Positions 7,897 through 16,895 of a DNA stretch of 64,000 nucleotides are shown here, in pieces. Both the position numbers and the translations under genes were made by a program. This DNA comes from Candidatus Poribacteria bacterium (GTDB lineage Bacteria; Poribacteria; WGA-4E; WGA-3G), in assembly GCA_022821725.1 (NCBI GenBank), contig JAJEDB010000022.1, forward strand, positions 1 through 64,000, read 5' to 3'. The notes beneath the pieces were generated by a model. It searched no databases, had not been told where the DNA came from, and saw only the letters and a program-made list of their open reading frames with translations. Each line of letters opens with the position of its first letter. Position 1 is the first letter of the stretch.

Positions 7897-10107
7897 ATGA
7901 ACCGTTCCTATAGGCGACACCGTTCCATGCGCGCCCTGCTCTTTGCGGGCATCGTCCATCTTTGTCTCGCCATCACTTTTATGTTCTCGTTCTATACGCC
8001 GAGCCAGAACAGGGGTGAAGACGCGCTGGCAGTGGAACTCATCAATCCAGAAGCCTTTCGGGAACAACGGCGCACCCTCAAACCGCCGCCACCAAAAAAA
8101 CTCCGAACACCACAGCAAACAGATCCCTCTATGGATACAAACCAACGGCATCTTGACCTCATGGCTTCCGCGAATTTAATCGACGAAACCGTGCGTCAAT
8201 CGGAAGAGGCACTTCTACACAGCGCAACGCGATCCACATCGGACATAGAAACGACACTCCCCGATGTGACCACAGACGCAGAACGGATCAATAGCCGAGA
8301 GACACCGATCTCAGGAGAGGTTGCGAGTCCCTTTCAGACGACCGCAGGTGCAGGTGTAGACAGTCTCCGACAACGCGTCAAAGGGGACGGGGGTGGCGGA
8401 TTCCATAGGCTTCAATCCACGGGTGCCTCTGAAATTGGGACTATCGGCGACGGTGATGGAGACAGCGAAGGGGAAGGCACGGGTAAAGGAAGTAGCAACC
8501 CATTCGCGAAAGCACTCAAACGTATCGCCGATCATATCATCGGAACACGAGAGTTGGACAAGGTGAACGTTGTGTTCGTCATCGACACGAGCGCGAGCAT
8601 GCGCGATAACATCCAAGAAGTCGCCGCGAACCTGTTTGCCATGACCGATGAATTCGATCTCGTCAATCTGGAATACCACCTCGGCATGTCGGAATTCAGT
8701 GTCAGATACGAAGGTCAAAAACTGGAGATTCGGACGTTGTTACCGGATGTCGGTATGCTCCGCAGACGGATGCAAAAAGCCATACTCAGCGGAGATGAAC
8801 ATGCCCTCGACGCACTCTTGGATACACCGTATCGTATCGACTTCCATGCCGATGCTGACCAATACATCATCCTCGTAACCGACGAACCCGCATCGACACA
8901 CATGCGGAAGGACGGGTCTTACGAGACAATGCGGGAAAAGGTTATCAAAGAATATCAACTTCAGGGTATACGTGTGAACGTTCTTGGGGTTCCAGAACCG
9001 TTTCAACAAAAGTTAGCGGAAACGACGGGTGGCCTCTGGCAGCCGATTCCGGGCGGTTTCGGTAAGGCAACCACGCTGCCGAGTGATCGTGTCGCCAATG
9101 AGGCATTTATGAAGGTTTTCCGGGACATTGTCAAAGACATTCGCCGAAACGGGGGCCGATTGCTCTTCAGTATGGAATCCCAATTCGAGGTGCTCCTCGA
9201 AGATGGCGATGTCCCGATGAAGAAGTTGCAACGCGAATTCAAGAAGAACGGTGTCTCTATAGCTGGGGTCGACAATCCGTTTGGCAGCTCCATGGTCTGG
9301 GAGAAACAGAAGGGGGATCTGTGGGTCATCACCGATTATACAAACGGGCGCGTCTACACCATCCGCAAACAGGGCGATAAATTGAACGTTTTCGCCGGTG
9401 TCTACCCTGAAAGCTGGAATCTTTCTAACACTCTCACTGCAATGACGCAAAAGCGTGGGAACAGATGGCTCATAAACGACTCAACCCGTCGTCGCATGTA
9501 TACCATCCGAAATGAAAATAACCGCCTGAACATCTACGATGGGGCAGCACTCAGTGCATCTCCTGACAGCGCGGTGAGGGGATTTGAACCCGTCGTGGAC
9601 ATTGTGGTGATGCTCGATTACAGTCGGAGTATGGGGGGCAAATCCGAAGCGATTATGCTCGGTTTAAGCACGCTCATGGGTAGGTTAGACATCCTGCCAA
9701 TTAAATATCGGATCGGACTGATCCGTTTCGCCGAGGCGAAAGATGCGATCAAAGTCATCAACGGCGCGGTTGTGACGCAGATGCCACTCAGCGAATCCAT
9801 GCTCGAAAGTTCTATGGAGGCTCCATTTGGCGGCGACGAACACCTCATCGACGCAATTGTGGAAGGCGTGCCGAAGGTTAAATTCAGTCCCTATGCAAGC
9901 CGATTCCTGCTCATCCTGACAGATGAACCGACAACGGGAAAATATCCACCTGAACGCGCACTCCGTCTGTGTCAGTCTTCAGGCATCCGCGCTTACGTTA
10001 TCGGACATCCGGGTCCCACAGATTTTCAGAAAAAACTCGCGGAACAGACAGGCGGACGTTTCTTTACAATGCCGAAACATCTAAATAGAACCTATCCAAA
10101 TCAATAA
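7897..10107 (+). CDS. membrane-anchored protein with two von Willebrand factor A domains
   Basis: This 736-residue protein begins with a basic stretch and one membrane anchor (about residues 14-32). A TonB/energy-transducer-like leader follows, with VELINPEAF and a PPPPKK stretch. A glycine-rich linker (about 165-205) leads into VWA domain 1 at about 220-420, with the MIDAS motif DTSAS in [11 protein letters not shown] middle region follows, then VWA domain 2 at about 560-736 with MIDAS DYSRS. The two halves share the pattern [11 protein letters not shown] / [12 protein letters not shown] and LTDEP, so the domains are probably an internal duplication. Metal-dependent ligand binding in the periplasm is likely; the partner is unknown. 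The next gene, moaB, begins 20 bp later. Confidence 0.85.
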   Translation: MNRSYRRHRSMRALLFAGIVHLCLAITFMFSFYTPSQNRGEDALAVELINPEAFREQRRTLKPPPPKKLRTPQQTDPSMDTNQRHLDLMASANLIDETVRQSEEALLHSATRSTSDIETTLPDVTTDAERINSRETPISGEVASPFQTTAGAGVDSLRQRVKGDGGGGFHRLQSTGASEIGTIGDGDGDSEGEGTGKGSSNPFAKALKRIADHIIGTRELDKVNVVFVIDTSASMRDNIQEVAANLFAMTDEFDLVNLEYHLGMSEFSVRYEGQKLEIRTLLPDVGMLRRRMQKAILSGDEHALDALLDTPYRIDFHADADQYIILVTDEPASTHMRKDGSYETMREKVIKEYQLQGIRVNVLGVPEPFQQKLAETTGGLWQPIPGGFGKATTLPSDRVANEAFMKVFRDIVKDIRRNGGRLLFSMESQFEVLLEDGDVPMKKLQREFKKNGVSIAGVDNPFGSSMVWEKQKGDLWVITDYTNGRVYTIRKQGDKLNVFAGVYPESWNLSNTLTAMTQKRGNRWLINDSTRRRMYTIRNENNRLNIYDGAALSASPDSAVRGFEPVVDIVVMLDYSRSMGGKSEAIMLGLSTLMGRLDILPIKYRIGLIRFAEAKDAIKVINGAVVTQMPLSESMLESSMEAPFGGDEHLIDAIVEGVPKVKFSPYASRFLLILTDEPTTGKYPPERALRLCQSSGIRAYVIGHPGPTDFQKKLAEQTGGRFFTMPKHLNRTYPNQ

Positions 10108-10127
10108 TCAAAAGGAGACGACATTAT

Positions 10128-10649
10128 ATGTCAACAACTTCTACAAGTACACAACAACACCGAGAAATGGCAACCGAACAGGGACCCGTCGCCGTTGCGA
10201 TCGTCACCGTGAGCGACACACGCACCCCTGAAACAGATAAAAACGCCGTATTCCTGCGCGAACAACTCGCGGCAGAAGGAAACAGCGTCACCGCATACCA
10301 AATCATAAAAGACGAACCCGATCAAGTCGCTGAAGTATTGGATAAAATGGCGGAAAGCGATGCACAGGTTATCCTCTTCAACGGTGGTACGGGTATCGCC
10401 CCGCGCGACACCACTTTTGACATTCTCGATCGCAAATTGGAAAAGACGCTGCCCGGATTCGGCGAACTTTTTCGGATGTTTAGCTACGATCAGGTCGGTG
10501 CAGCGGCGATGCTCTCCCGAGCAACGGCGGGTGTCTACCGCGGAAAAGTCGTGATCTCTACCCCGGGTTCGACCGCTGCTGTGCAATTGGCATGGGAAAA
10601 ACTGATTGGACCGGAATTGGAACATCTGGCATGGGAAGTCGGACGCTAA
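10128..10649 (+). CDS. moaB: MoaB/MogA-like molybdenum cofactor biosynthesis protein
   Basis: This 173-residue cytoplasmic protein of the MoaB/Mog family acts in adenylylation of molybdopterin in molybdenum cofactor synthesis. Visible signatures are [15 protein letters not shown] near the N-terminus, [13 protein letters not shown] and [20 protein letters not shown]. Length matches MoaB. An AAAGGAGACGACATTAT ribosome binding region precedes the start. No other molybdenum cofactor genes are in the window, so the gene stands apart from its pathway partners. A family D repeat begins at the stop codon. Confidence 0.92.
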   Translation: MSTTSTSTQQHREMATEQGPVAVAIVTVSDTRTPETDKNAVFLREQLAAEGNSVTAYQIIKDEPDQVAEVLDKMAESDAQVILFNGGTGIAPRDTTFDILDRKLEKTLPGFGELFRMFSYDQVGAAAMLSRATAGVYRGKVVISTPGSTAAVQLAWEKLIGPELEHLAWEVGR

Positions 10650-10733
10650 TTTTTAATTTACCTTGCGGAGTAATAGCGTAGGTTTCATGTTTAGCGAGCC
10701 TTCCGTTTATCCGCCTGCGCCGTTGTTGCAGGC
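10650..10733 (+). repeat. interspersed repeat family D, copy 2
   Basis: The copy has the ACCTTGCGGAG block followed by the CCTGC/GCAGG hairpin at 10713-10732. It starts directly after the moaB stop, as copy 1 starts at a stop codon. Confidence 0.65.
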
Positions 10734-10794
10734 TCCGTTTCTGGTAGTAAGTTGTAAAGTGTTCTAATCTACGTTTTTTAACCGCGAGTTAAAA

Positions 10795-11652
10795 TTAAAG
10801 GACCTCGCGGGTGAACGTATACGCATGCCGCAACCACGAGGCATAATAGATACCGTTCGCATAAAAGAAATAGAGGAGTTTCAACCCAACGACACCGATC
10901 AAACAGACGAACAACACAGCGAGCAGGCTGTAATCCCACACGCCCATCTTCAAAGACCGGAGCGAGGTGCGTCGCGTCGCCATTTCTGGCGAGAACCCAC
11001 GACTCTCAACGGATTCACCGAGGTGTGTCGCGTGCCGGATGTTACCCGCCAAGATCGGACGGAAACTATTGATAACCCCGCGGCAGGTCGCCAATAGATT
11101 AAGACGGAGATACCGGAACCCCCTTAACCTTTGCGAACGGAACACAGTCGCAGCCTCATTCGTAATCACAGGAATGAAGTGTAACGCCGTCGTCACCATA
11201 AAAGCGAGGGTTGCAGGCACACGCAACTGCGTCAAGGCGAGGAGCAGATCGCGGGGTTGCGTCGTCCAGACGATAAAGCACCCGATAACGAGGGTCGTAT
11301 TGAAACGGAGAGATTGAACAATCCCGTGAAAGAGTCCTTCTCGATAGACCCGGATGCCGCCTGTCATTTTCCCGATGAGTGGCAGGTCGGCAGGCACAAG
11401 CGTGAACAGCACCGTGCGTGGAAATTCGTTATAGAAGATCGCTTGACTGTAAATCAGACCCCACGTCGTAAAGAAGAGGAACGCACAGAGTAACCCGATC
11501 TGCCGCCATGTCGGGACGGACAGTGCGACCAACGTGAGACTCCCAACGAAACAGACGAGTAGCGCCGTCGGGCTGTCCAACAGAACGACGAGACAACCGC
11601 TAACGAGCATCATCAGGATTTTAGTGCGGGGTTCGAGTATCGTATTACGCAT
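10795..11652 (-). CDS. EcfT-like energy-coupling factor transporter membrane protein
   Basis: This 285-residue integral membrane protein has about five to six hydrophobic helices. Features of the EcfT/CbiQ family are the block TTALHFIPVITNEAA followed by QRLRG, and ESVESRGFS (the SRG coupling motif) near residue 215. EcfT links a substrate-binding S component to the two ATPases of a vitamin or metal uptake transporter. Neither EcfA nor an S component is next to it, so it may use ATPases encoded elsewhere. It follows the large protein at 11668 by 15 bp on the same strand and is probably co-transcribed. Confidence 0.8.
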   Translation of the reverse strand: MRNTILEPRTKILMMLVSGCLVVLLDSPTALLVCFVGSLTLVALSVPTWRQIGLLCAFLFFTTWGLIYSQAIFYNEFPRTVLFTLVPADLPLIGKMTGGIRVYREGLFHGIVQSLRFNTTLVIGCFIVWTTQPRDLLLALTQLRVPATLAFMVTTALHFIPVITNEAATVFRSQRLRGFRYLRLNLLATCRGVINSFRPILAGNIRHATHLGESVESRGFSPEMATRRTSLRSLKMGVWDYSLLAVLFVCLIGVVGLKLLYFFYANGIYYASWLRHAYTFTREVL

Positions 11653-11667
11653 TGTGTTATTTTCCGA

Positions 11668-14352
11668 TTACCGCTCTAACGTCACCTTAACCGAATCCTG
11701 TCCCTCTGCATAAGGGACATCCCATTCAATCTGCTCAGAGATCTCAACGCGTCCTGTGCTCCCCCGATACGATCCTGACGGCAACCCACGCACCGAGACC
11801 TGCGCACATTCCGCATGCGTAGACGGTTTCGACAAAACAAGCACCAACCGCCGCAAATCTTTCGTGAGTGTCGCCTTCTGAATGCAAGCTTTCACCGTCT
11901 CTACCGTCACACCGAGCGGCACGAAGGCACCCCTGACCCCCAATCCATCCTGCGGGACGAGGGTATAAGCGTCCGCCGTCTCGGATACAGCACAGCCATA
12001 GCCGACAAGCCCGAAATCTGGATCTTGGACGAGGTAGGATTTCAGCATGCTCAAGTTGCCGTAAAGCCCCATCCCGACTTCACCAGAGAAACAGCCGTTG
12101 CGATAGTAGTTGTATTCCGGCGACCCCTTCTCCGGCGGGTTGAATCGCCATTCCCTACCGTTGTAGCCCTTCCCAGACGGATCGACACAACTCCAGACAG
12201 CCAATGTCGCCCCGCAAGCCTTCTGCAAGAAATGTAGATCCCCGGTCTGCTCATATCTGTCAAAAAGCGGACGTGCCATCAGCGGCGTTGGGTAGCATCC
12301 GATGTATCGCATATTCGTGCAGTAGGAGAACCACATCGGCGTGGCATCTCGGCTCGCGAGAATTGTCGCCACGACCCGCTTTTTTAAGGATTCATCGTCC
12401 GCGACCTGCGCTAAATAATACAACGCTGCCTTCGAGGCGTGATCGAAACAATACTCCGATGCGAACGGGTATTCCTCCTCAAGGAAAAACGGGAGACACC
12501 CTTCAATTGCCTCTCGAAGCGTCCGGTATTCAGTCGTCATGCCTTCCGCCTTCAGCGATTCCAGGAGACGCGCCAGAATCGGTGACCCCATCGGTGCGTG
12601 CGTCTTAGACATGTTGCCGCGGTGGTAGTCGATGTAATTTTTCGTCTCATAGACGCTCTCGTAGGTGGCATCGAGATAAGAAGCGAGGGCGGTGTTATAG
12701 GCGAGGTTGAGATACCACAACGGTTCACGACTCGTTTTTATCCCGTGCAACGTGGTAATCCGATACATCTGATAGTAGATGTTGTAGACGTGTGGATAGT
12801 TATAGATACGCCAGACGTAATCCCATCGCCGCCACGATCCGGGTCGTAGCCCGATCAGCGAGTTCAGCACTTGATAGTTGTCTTTGTTCTGTAACTTCCC
12901 GTAGAGAAACTTCTCAATGAATTCGTCGAGTGCGTGGATCTCCTTCTCATCGGGATAATAAGCGTTCTTTCCAGCGAGGAATACGGGTGGTGCAAAGCAT
13001 CTGTCATCGCTGCCCCCCATATCAATCGAGCCGCAAGGTGCCTCCGCCTCCACGATGAGCCGTTCATCCTCGTTATTCCAGATACGAAAACTGTAGTGAC
13101 AGAGGTCGTCAGGATCTTCGACGCGCTGGTTCTCCACGATGAATTTGGCGCGCGCCTTCATTAACGTCTCTATTTCCGCGATGCCGTTAAACAATAGCTG
13201 TGTCCACTCGCCATCACCGTAGCGGATTGTCACCTTCTGTTCACCCATCGCAGTGAGACGGACGGTATAAGTGTGTCGGTCTCCCATCACCGCTACAGGT
13301 TCGACATCAATATCTTCGGCAGTCTCAATCGCTGTAATCGGCTTCTTGGATCGGAGCAGCAGATGCGCCGTCGTCCCGACAGGTAGCACCATCCCCGGCA
13401 CGATCTTCACGGCGACGTTCCCATTCTGATACAACTTCTCGCTGACATCGGCGTAGTCCGCGGCTCGACACAGCATGAAACTGAAAGTCCGTCTTTCATC
13501 GGGTGCCAAAGTGAATGAACGGTGTCCATTATACCAGGGTTCCTCCGCAGTGGCTTCAGAAAATAGATAAAACAGAGAGCCAGCGCCCGTCATCATCTCG
13601 GTATTGGGAAAAAGACCATACCCAGAAATCGCCTCCAGCGCGGTGTCGCCTTGTGGCACAATCAGTAAATGGTCGCCTTTCCCACTCGCACGGGTCGCAA
13701 GGATATAGGACGAGTGTCCAGAGACAAACGAGCTTTCAATCACGCGTTGCTCAAAGACATATTTCGTAGACTCAACCGACCGATGGTTGAACCCCTGTTT
13801 CTCATCACCGATATTGTAGTTGGTATTCAGTGTGATCGGGAGTCCGAGTTCCCCGATTTCGACCGCTTCCGACGAAGTGTTATGTAGCGTGATCGTCCAT
13901 AGCATCGCATCCCCGCTTTGCGGGTTTCCCCGAAACGCATAACGTTGCTCAATATTGAGGTGCTGGAGTCCGCCGCGGTTGACGGAACTGCCCTCATAAC
14001 GGGTCGTTATCGAATCGTCGTCGTGGGTCACTGTGCGGACATCGTCGCTGAGGAAGGTGTGCATGGCGCACCACGCCGTTTCACCTGCGAGACGCGCTTT
14101 CAGGACAACATCACCAGTCCAGCAGTGCATCGGAATACGTTGCGACTTTTCGGGGACGTGCCGTTGTTTCCACCAGATGTTGAGGCGCATGTTCTGCTCA
14201 TTCCCAAAGAAGTTCGTGCCTTGTGCGTCCTCGGTCAGGTATAAACCTTTGATAACACCGCTGCGTCTATCCACATCGAGGATATACTGTTCATTCGTCA
14301 AACGGAGGTATGCATCGTGGGGGGTATAGCGTGCGTATCGGACCTGTAGCAT
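11668..14352 (-). CDS. large putative carbohydrate-active protein (DUF5695-like)
   Basis: This 894-residue protein shows no clear signal peptide. The N-terminal third is beta-rich (LTNEQYILDVDRRSGVIKGL, IEQRYAFRG). The C-terminal half (about 500-800) is helical with aromatic-rich patterns such as YNIYYQMYRITTLHG and LWYLNLAYNTAL, resembling an alpha/alpha-barrel glycosidase or lyase. The size and order fit what I remember of DUF5695 proteins, but no catalytic residues can be named. The promoter region carries a 120-bp inverted-repeat element at 14457-14576. The EcfT gene lies 15 bp downstream, which suggests the transported substrate could derive from its action; that is inference. Confidence 0.6.
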   Translation of the reverse strand: MLQVRYARYTPHDAYLRLTNEQYILDVDRRSGVIKGLYLTEDAQGTNFFGNEQNMRLNIWWKQRHVPEKSQRIPMHCWTGDVVLKARLAGETAWCAMHTFLSDDVRTVTHDDDSITTRYEGSSVNRGGLQHLNIEQRYAFRGNPQSGDAMLWTITLHNTSSEAVEIGELGLPITLNTNYNIGDEKQGFNHRSVESTKYVFEQRVIESSFVSGHSSYILATRASGKGDHLLIVPQGDTALEAISGYGLFPNTEMMTGAGSLFYLFSEATAEEPWYNGHRSFTLAPDERRTFSFMLCRAADYADVSEKLYQNGNVAVKIVPGMVLPVGTTAHLLLRSKKPITAIETAEDIDVEPVAVMGDRHTYTVRLTAMGEQKVTIRYGDGEWTQLLFNGIAEIETLMKARAKFIVENQRVEDPDDLCHYSFRIWNNEDERLIVEAEAPCGSIDMGGSDDRCFAPPVFLAGKNAYYPDEKEIHALDEFIEKFLYGKLQNKDNYQVLNSLIGLRPGSWRRWDYVWRIYNYPHVYNIYYQMYRITTLHGIKTSREPLWYLNLAYNTALASYLDATYESVYETKNYIDYHRGNMSKTHAPMGSPILARLLESLKAEGMTTEYRTLREAIEGCLPFFLEEEYPFASEYCFDHASKAALYYLAQVADDESLKKRVVATILASRDATPMWFSYCTNMRYIGCYPTPLMARPLFDRYEQTGDLHFLQKACGATLAVWSCVDPSGKGYNGREWRFNPPEKGSPEYNYYRNGCFSGEVGMGLYGNLSMLKSYLVQDPDFGLVGYGCAVSETADAYTLVPQDGLGVRGAFVPLGVTVETVKACIQKATLTKDLRRLVLVLSKPSTHAECAQVSVRGLPSGSYRGSTGRVEISEQIEWDVPYAEGQDSVKVTLER

Positions 14353-14456
14353 AATCGTTGCTCGCTTTCATGGGGGAATGGAGAGGTTTTTGTTGAGAAT
14401 ACCCGTTTTGCGGGAATCTGTCAAGAAAAAAGAGTCACAGCAAAATCTTCCTATTC

Positions 14457-14576
14457 AGGACTTACGCAAATTTGTATCCTGCGACGAAATTAATTGTTCA
14501 GAACCCAAGAACGCGCAATGAATTGCGCTACTACGAACCAAAGATCGCATAAAAATGAGCAAGCTGCGTAAGTTCT
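14457..14576. repeat. inverted-repeat mobile element (family A termini), 120 bp
   Basis: Termini AGGACTTACGC (14457-14467) and GCGTAAGTTCT (14566-14576) form an inverted repeat. The inside differs from the 90-bp members at 23941 and 45573 and contains a half of family B (GCAATGAATTGCGCTACTACGAAC-like). It fills much of the 14353-14662 intergenic gap between divergent genes and ends 4 bp before a promoter. Confidence 0.7.
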
Positions 14577-14580
14577 ACTG

Positions 14581-14609
14581 TTGACAAACATCTCAACCTA
14601 TGATAAACT
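14581..14609 (+). promoter_or_regulatory. sigma-70-like promoter for the 2-hydroxyacid dehydrogenase
   Basis: TTGACA (14581-14586) and TAAACT (14604-14609) are spaced by 17 bp. The box starts just after a mobile element, and the start codon is at 14663 behind AAGGAG. Confidence 0.65.
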
Positions 14610-14662
14610 TCGATTCATGTGAATCACTCTCACAGAAAATTTTATAACCAAGGAGACGATCA

Positions 14663-15610
14663 ATGGCGAAAGTCAAAGTTTTGATTGCCAGTGGAATTAG
14701 CCAAGAAGTTGCGGATATGCTGAAGGATGCCCCCCCGGAAATGGACATCAGTTTCCTACCGGAGGGTGAGCAGCTCAAAGACCACATCTCAGACGCTGAA
14801 ATCCTCTACGGTGTCGTATCAGAGGATGCCCTCCCGCAGGCGACATCGCTACAGTGGGTGATGCAGCCCTTCGTAGGGGTGGAACGGTCCATGTACCCCG
14901 CCTTCAAAGAGAGCCCCATCACACTGATAAACAGTAAGCGTTTGTATGGACCCCAACTCGCCGAACACGCCTTCGCGTTGCTGCTGTCCCTGACCCGCGG
15001 GATCAACACACAACTCGATTTGATGCGTGATAAGGAATGGAAGTGGACACAATGCGTCGAGGTATCGGGAATGACGATGGGTGTTCTCGGACTTGGAGGT
15101 ATCGGCAGAGCCGTCGCGCAACGTGCCAAAGCCTTCGACTTCCACGTGATTGCTGTCGATCCCGAACCGATGGAAAAGCCAGACACCGTTGACGAATTAG
15201 GACAACTCGACTGGCTACCGGAGTTCCTGTCCCGGTGCGACGTTTTGACGGTCTGCTGTCCAATCACGCCACAGACGCATAAGTTGTTATCGCATGCTGA
15301 ATTCGAGGCATTGCCAGAGGGATGCTTCTTCATCAACGTCAGCCGCGGTAAAGTGGTAGACGAAGATGCGTTGATCGCGGCGTTGAAAAGCGGAAAATTA
15401 GCAGGCGCGGGGTTGGATGTGACCTATACGGAACCGTGTCCACCAGACAACCCATTATGGACGCTTCCGAACGTGATCCTAACGTCTCACACCGCTGGCG
15501 CGTCGCAGAATATCGCCAAACGCGCAATGGAACTCTTCATTGACAACATGCACAAATACGTGAACGGTGAACCGCTCGCCAACGTTGTGGATAAGGAAAA
15601 AGGATATTAA
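14663..15610 (+). CDS. D-isomer-specific 2-hydroxyacid dehydrogenase
   Basis: This 315-residue cytoplasmic NAD(P)-dependent dehydrogenase is of the D-2-hydroxyacid/phosphoglycerate dehydrogenase family. The Rossmann motif GVLGLGGIGRAVAQRA lies near residue 140. The catalytic arginine block INVSRGKVVDEDALIAAL, the glutamate region TYTEPCPPDNPLW and the histidine in LTSHTAG are all present. Substrate cannot be read from sequence. It starts at an ATG with AAGGAGACGATCA. It converges on an enolase-superfamily gene with overlapping stop codons (4 bp); both handle hydroxyacid-type substrates, which hints at one sugar-acid pathway. Confidence 0.9.
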   Translation: MAKVKVLIASGISQEVADMLKDAPPEMDISFLPEGEQLKDHISDAEILYGVVSEDALPQATSLQWVMQPFVGVERSMYPAFKESPITLINSKRLYGPQLAEHAFALLLSLTRGINTQLDLMRDKEWKWTQCVEVSGMTMGVLGLGGIGRAVAQRAKAFDFHVIAVDPEPMEKPDTVDELGQLDWLPEFLSRCDVLTVCCPITPQTHKLLSHAEFEALPEGCFFINVSRGKVVDEDALIAALKSGKLAGAGLDVTYTEPCPPDNPLWTLPNVILTSHTAGASQNIAKRAMELFIDNMHKYVNGEPLANVVDKEKGY

Positions 15611-16749
15611 TCGCCTATTGCAAAGGCTTCCAACGCCTCTGTATCTATCGCAATACCGAGTCCGGGCATATCATCAATGACGAAAGCCCCATCCTCGATT
15701 ATAGGTTTTCGCGTGGTGATTTGCCCTTTCGATTCGTATGCCTCAGGGGAATGCTCCATAATCAAGAAATTGGGGATTGTCGCTGAGAATTGCACCGTCG
15801 CGGCGATCGAGAGGATGCCCCCGCCACCGATGTGCGGTGTTACCGGAATGTTATAGGTGTCGGCGAGGCTTGCGATGCGTTTTCCTTCTGTGAGCCCTGT
15901 TCGGGCAATATCGGGCATGGTGATGTCACAGGCGCGCCGTTCAAACACCTCCCGTAACTCATAACGGGTGCGTGTCCATTCGCCAATAGCGACCGACATA
16001 TCCAGTGCTTGCGCCAATGCCGCTTGCCCGGGGATGTCCTCGGGTGCCGTCGGCGACTCCAACCACATCACGTCCAATTCCTCAAGCCCGCGGCCGAGTA
16101 ATGTCGCCTCAGGGACACTGTATTGGGTATGGAGGTCCACCATCAACTTAATCTTCGGACCGACCTGTTCGCGCACCGCTGCGACGATCTCCAAAATCTC
16201 GGCGCGACCGTGCGTTGTGTGAATCTTTAACCCGCCATACCCCTGCGAGACATGCTTCGCCGCCTGTGTTGCCGCCGCTTCCGCGGTGCTACCGCCTACA
16301 CCGGCGTACAAAGGGATCCGATCGCGATAGCGTCCCCCCAGGACTTTATGAACGGGTTTCCCTGTCGCTTTGCCGATGATGTCCCAGAGGGCAATGTCGC
16401 ATCCAGCGAGTGCATCGATAAAAAAGCCGGTATAGTGTCCCCGCTCCCGCATCGCTGTAAACATCCGTTGCCAAAGAAATTCCACATCAAATGGATCTTT
16501 GTCCATCAGTATCGGACGACAGAGATCCTCAACGATTGTCTTCGATGTGCGCGGTGAAACGGGGCTTTGGCCTTCGCCATACCCGACGATACCCTCCGAT
16601 GTTGTAATCCGCACGACCATCGTTTCATGGTGGCGCGAGTAGATGGAACGCCATCCTTCAGGGGGTATGTAATAACCGTCCGTGGGTTCTTCTGCTGATT
16701 TTCCGGTCTGGTATCGGAGCGCGAACGCTTCAACCTGTGTAATTTTCAT
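15607..16749 (-). CDS. mandelate racemase/muconate lactonizing enzyme family protein
   Basis: This 380-residue enolase-superfamily enzyme has an N-terminal capping domain (about 1-130) and a TIM barrel. Metal ligands appear in order: Asp in KLMVDLHTQ, Glu in WLESPTAPED and Glu in AIGEWTRTR. A catalytic His sits in TPHIGGGG. These enzymes abstract the alpha proton of a carboxylate (acid-sugar dehydration or racemisation). A typical KxK motif is replaced by GGLKIHTTHGR near residue 200, so the exact reaction is open. It converges with the dehydrogenase at 14663. Confidence 0.9.
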   Translation of the reverse strand: MKITQVEAFALRYQTGKSAEEPTDGYYIPPEGWRSIYSRHHETMVVRITTSEGIVGYGEGQSPVSPRTSKTIVEDLCRPILMDKDPFDVEFLWQRMFTAMRERGHYTGFFIDALAGCDIALWDIIGKATGKPVHKVLGGRYRDRIPLYAGVGGSTAEAAATQAAKHVSQGYGGLKIHTTHGRAEILEIVAAVREQVGPKIKLMVDLHTQYSVPEATLLGRGLEELDVMWLESPTAPEDIPGQAALAQALDMSVAIGEWTRTRYELREVFERRACDITMPDIARTGLTEGKRIASLADTYNIPVTPHIGGGGILSIAATVQFSATIPNFLIMEHSPEAYESKGQITTRKPIIEDGAFVIDDMPGLGIAIDTEALEAFAIGD

Positions 16750-16793
16750 AGTTAAACACCTTTTTTGACATCAATACGTTGCGACAGATTTAC

Positions 16794-16822
16794 TTGAACT
16801 TTTACTCGAATAAACGTAAAAT
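16794..16822 (+). promoter_or_regulatory. sigma-70-like promoter
   Basis: TTGAAC (16794-16799) and TAAAAT (16817-16822) are 17 bp apart, about 75 bp upstream of the membrane protein start at 16896. Confidence 0.45.
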
Positions 16823-16895
16823 ATGGGGAGATGGTTCATTTTTCTACCACGACACACCCAAACTTTTCACCGACCCTTCAGTTCCTTGAACCCTC

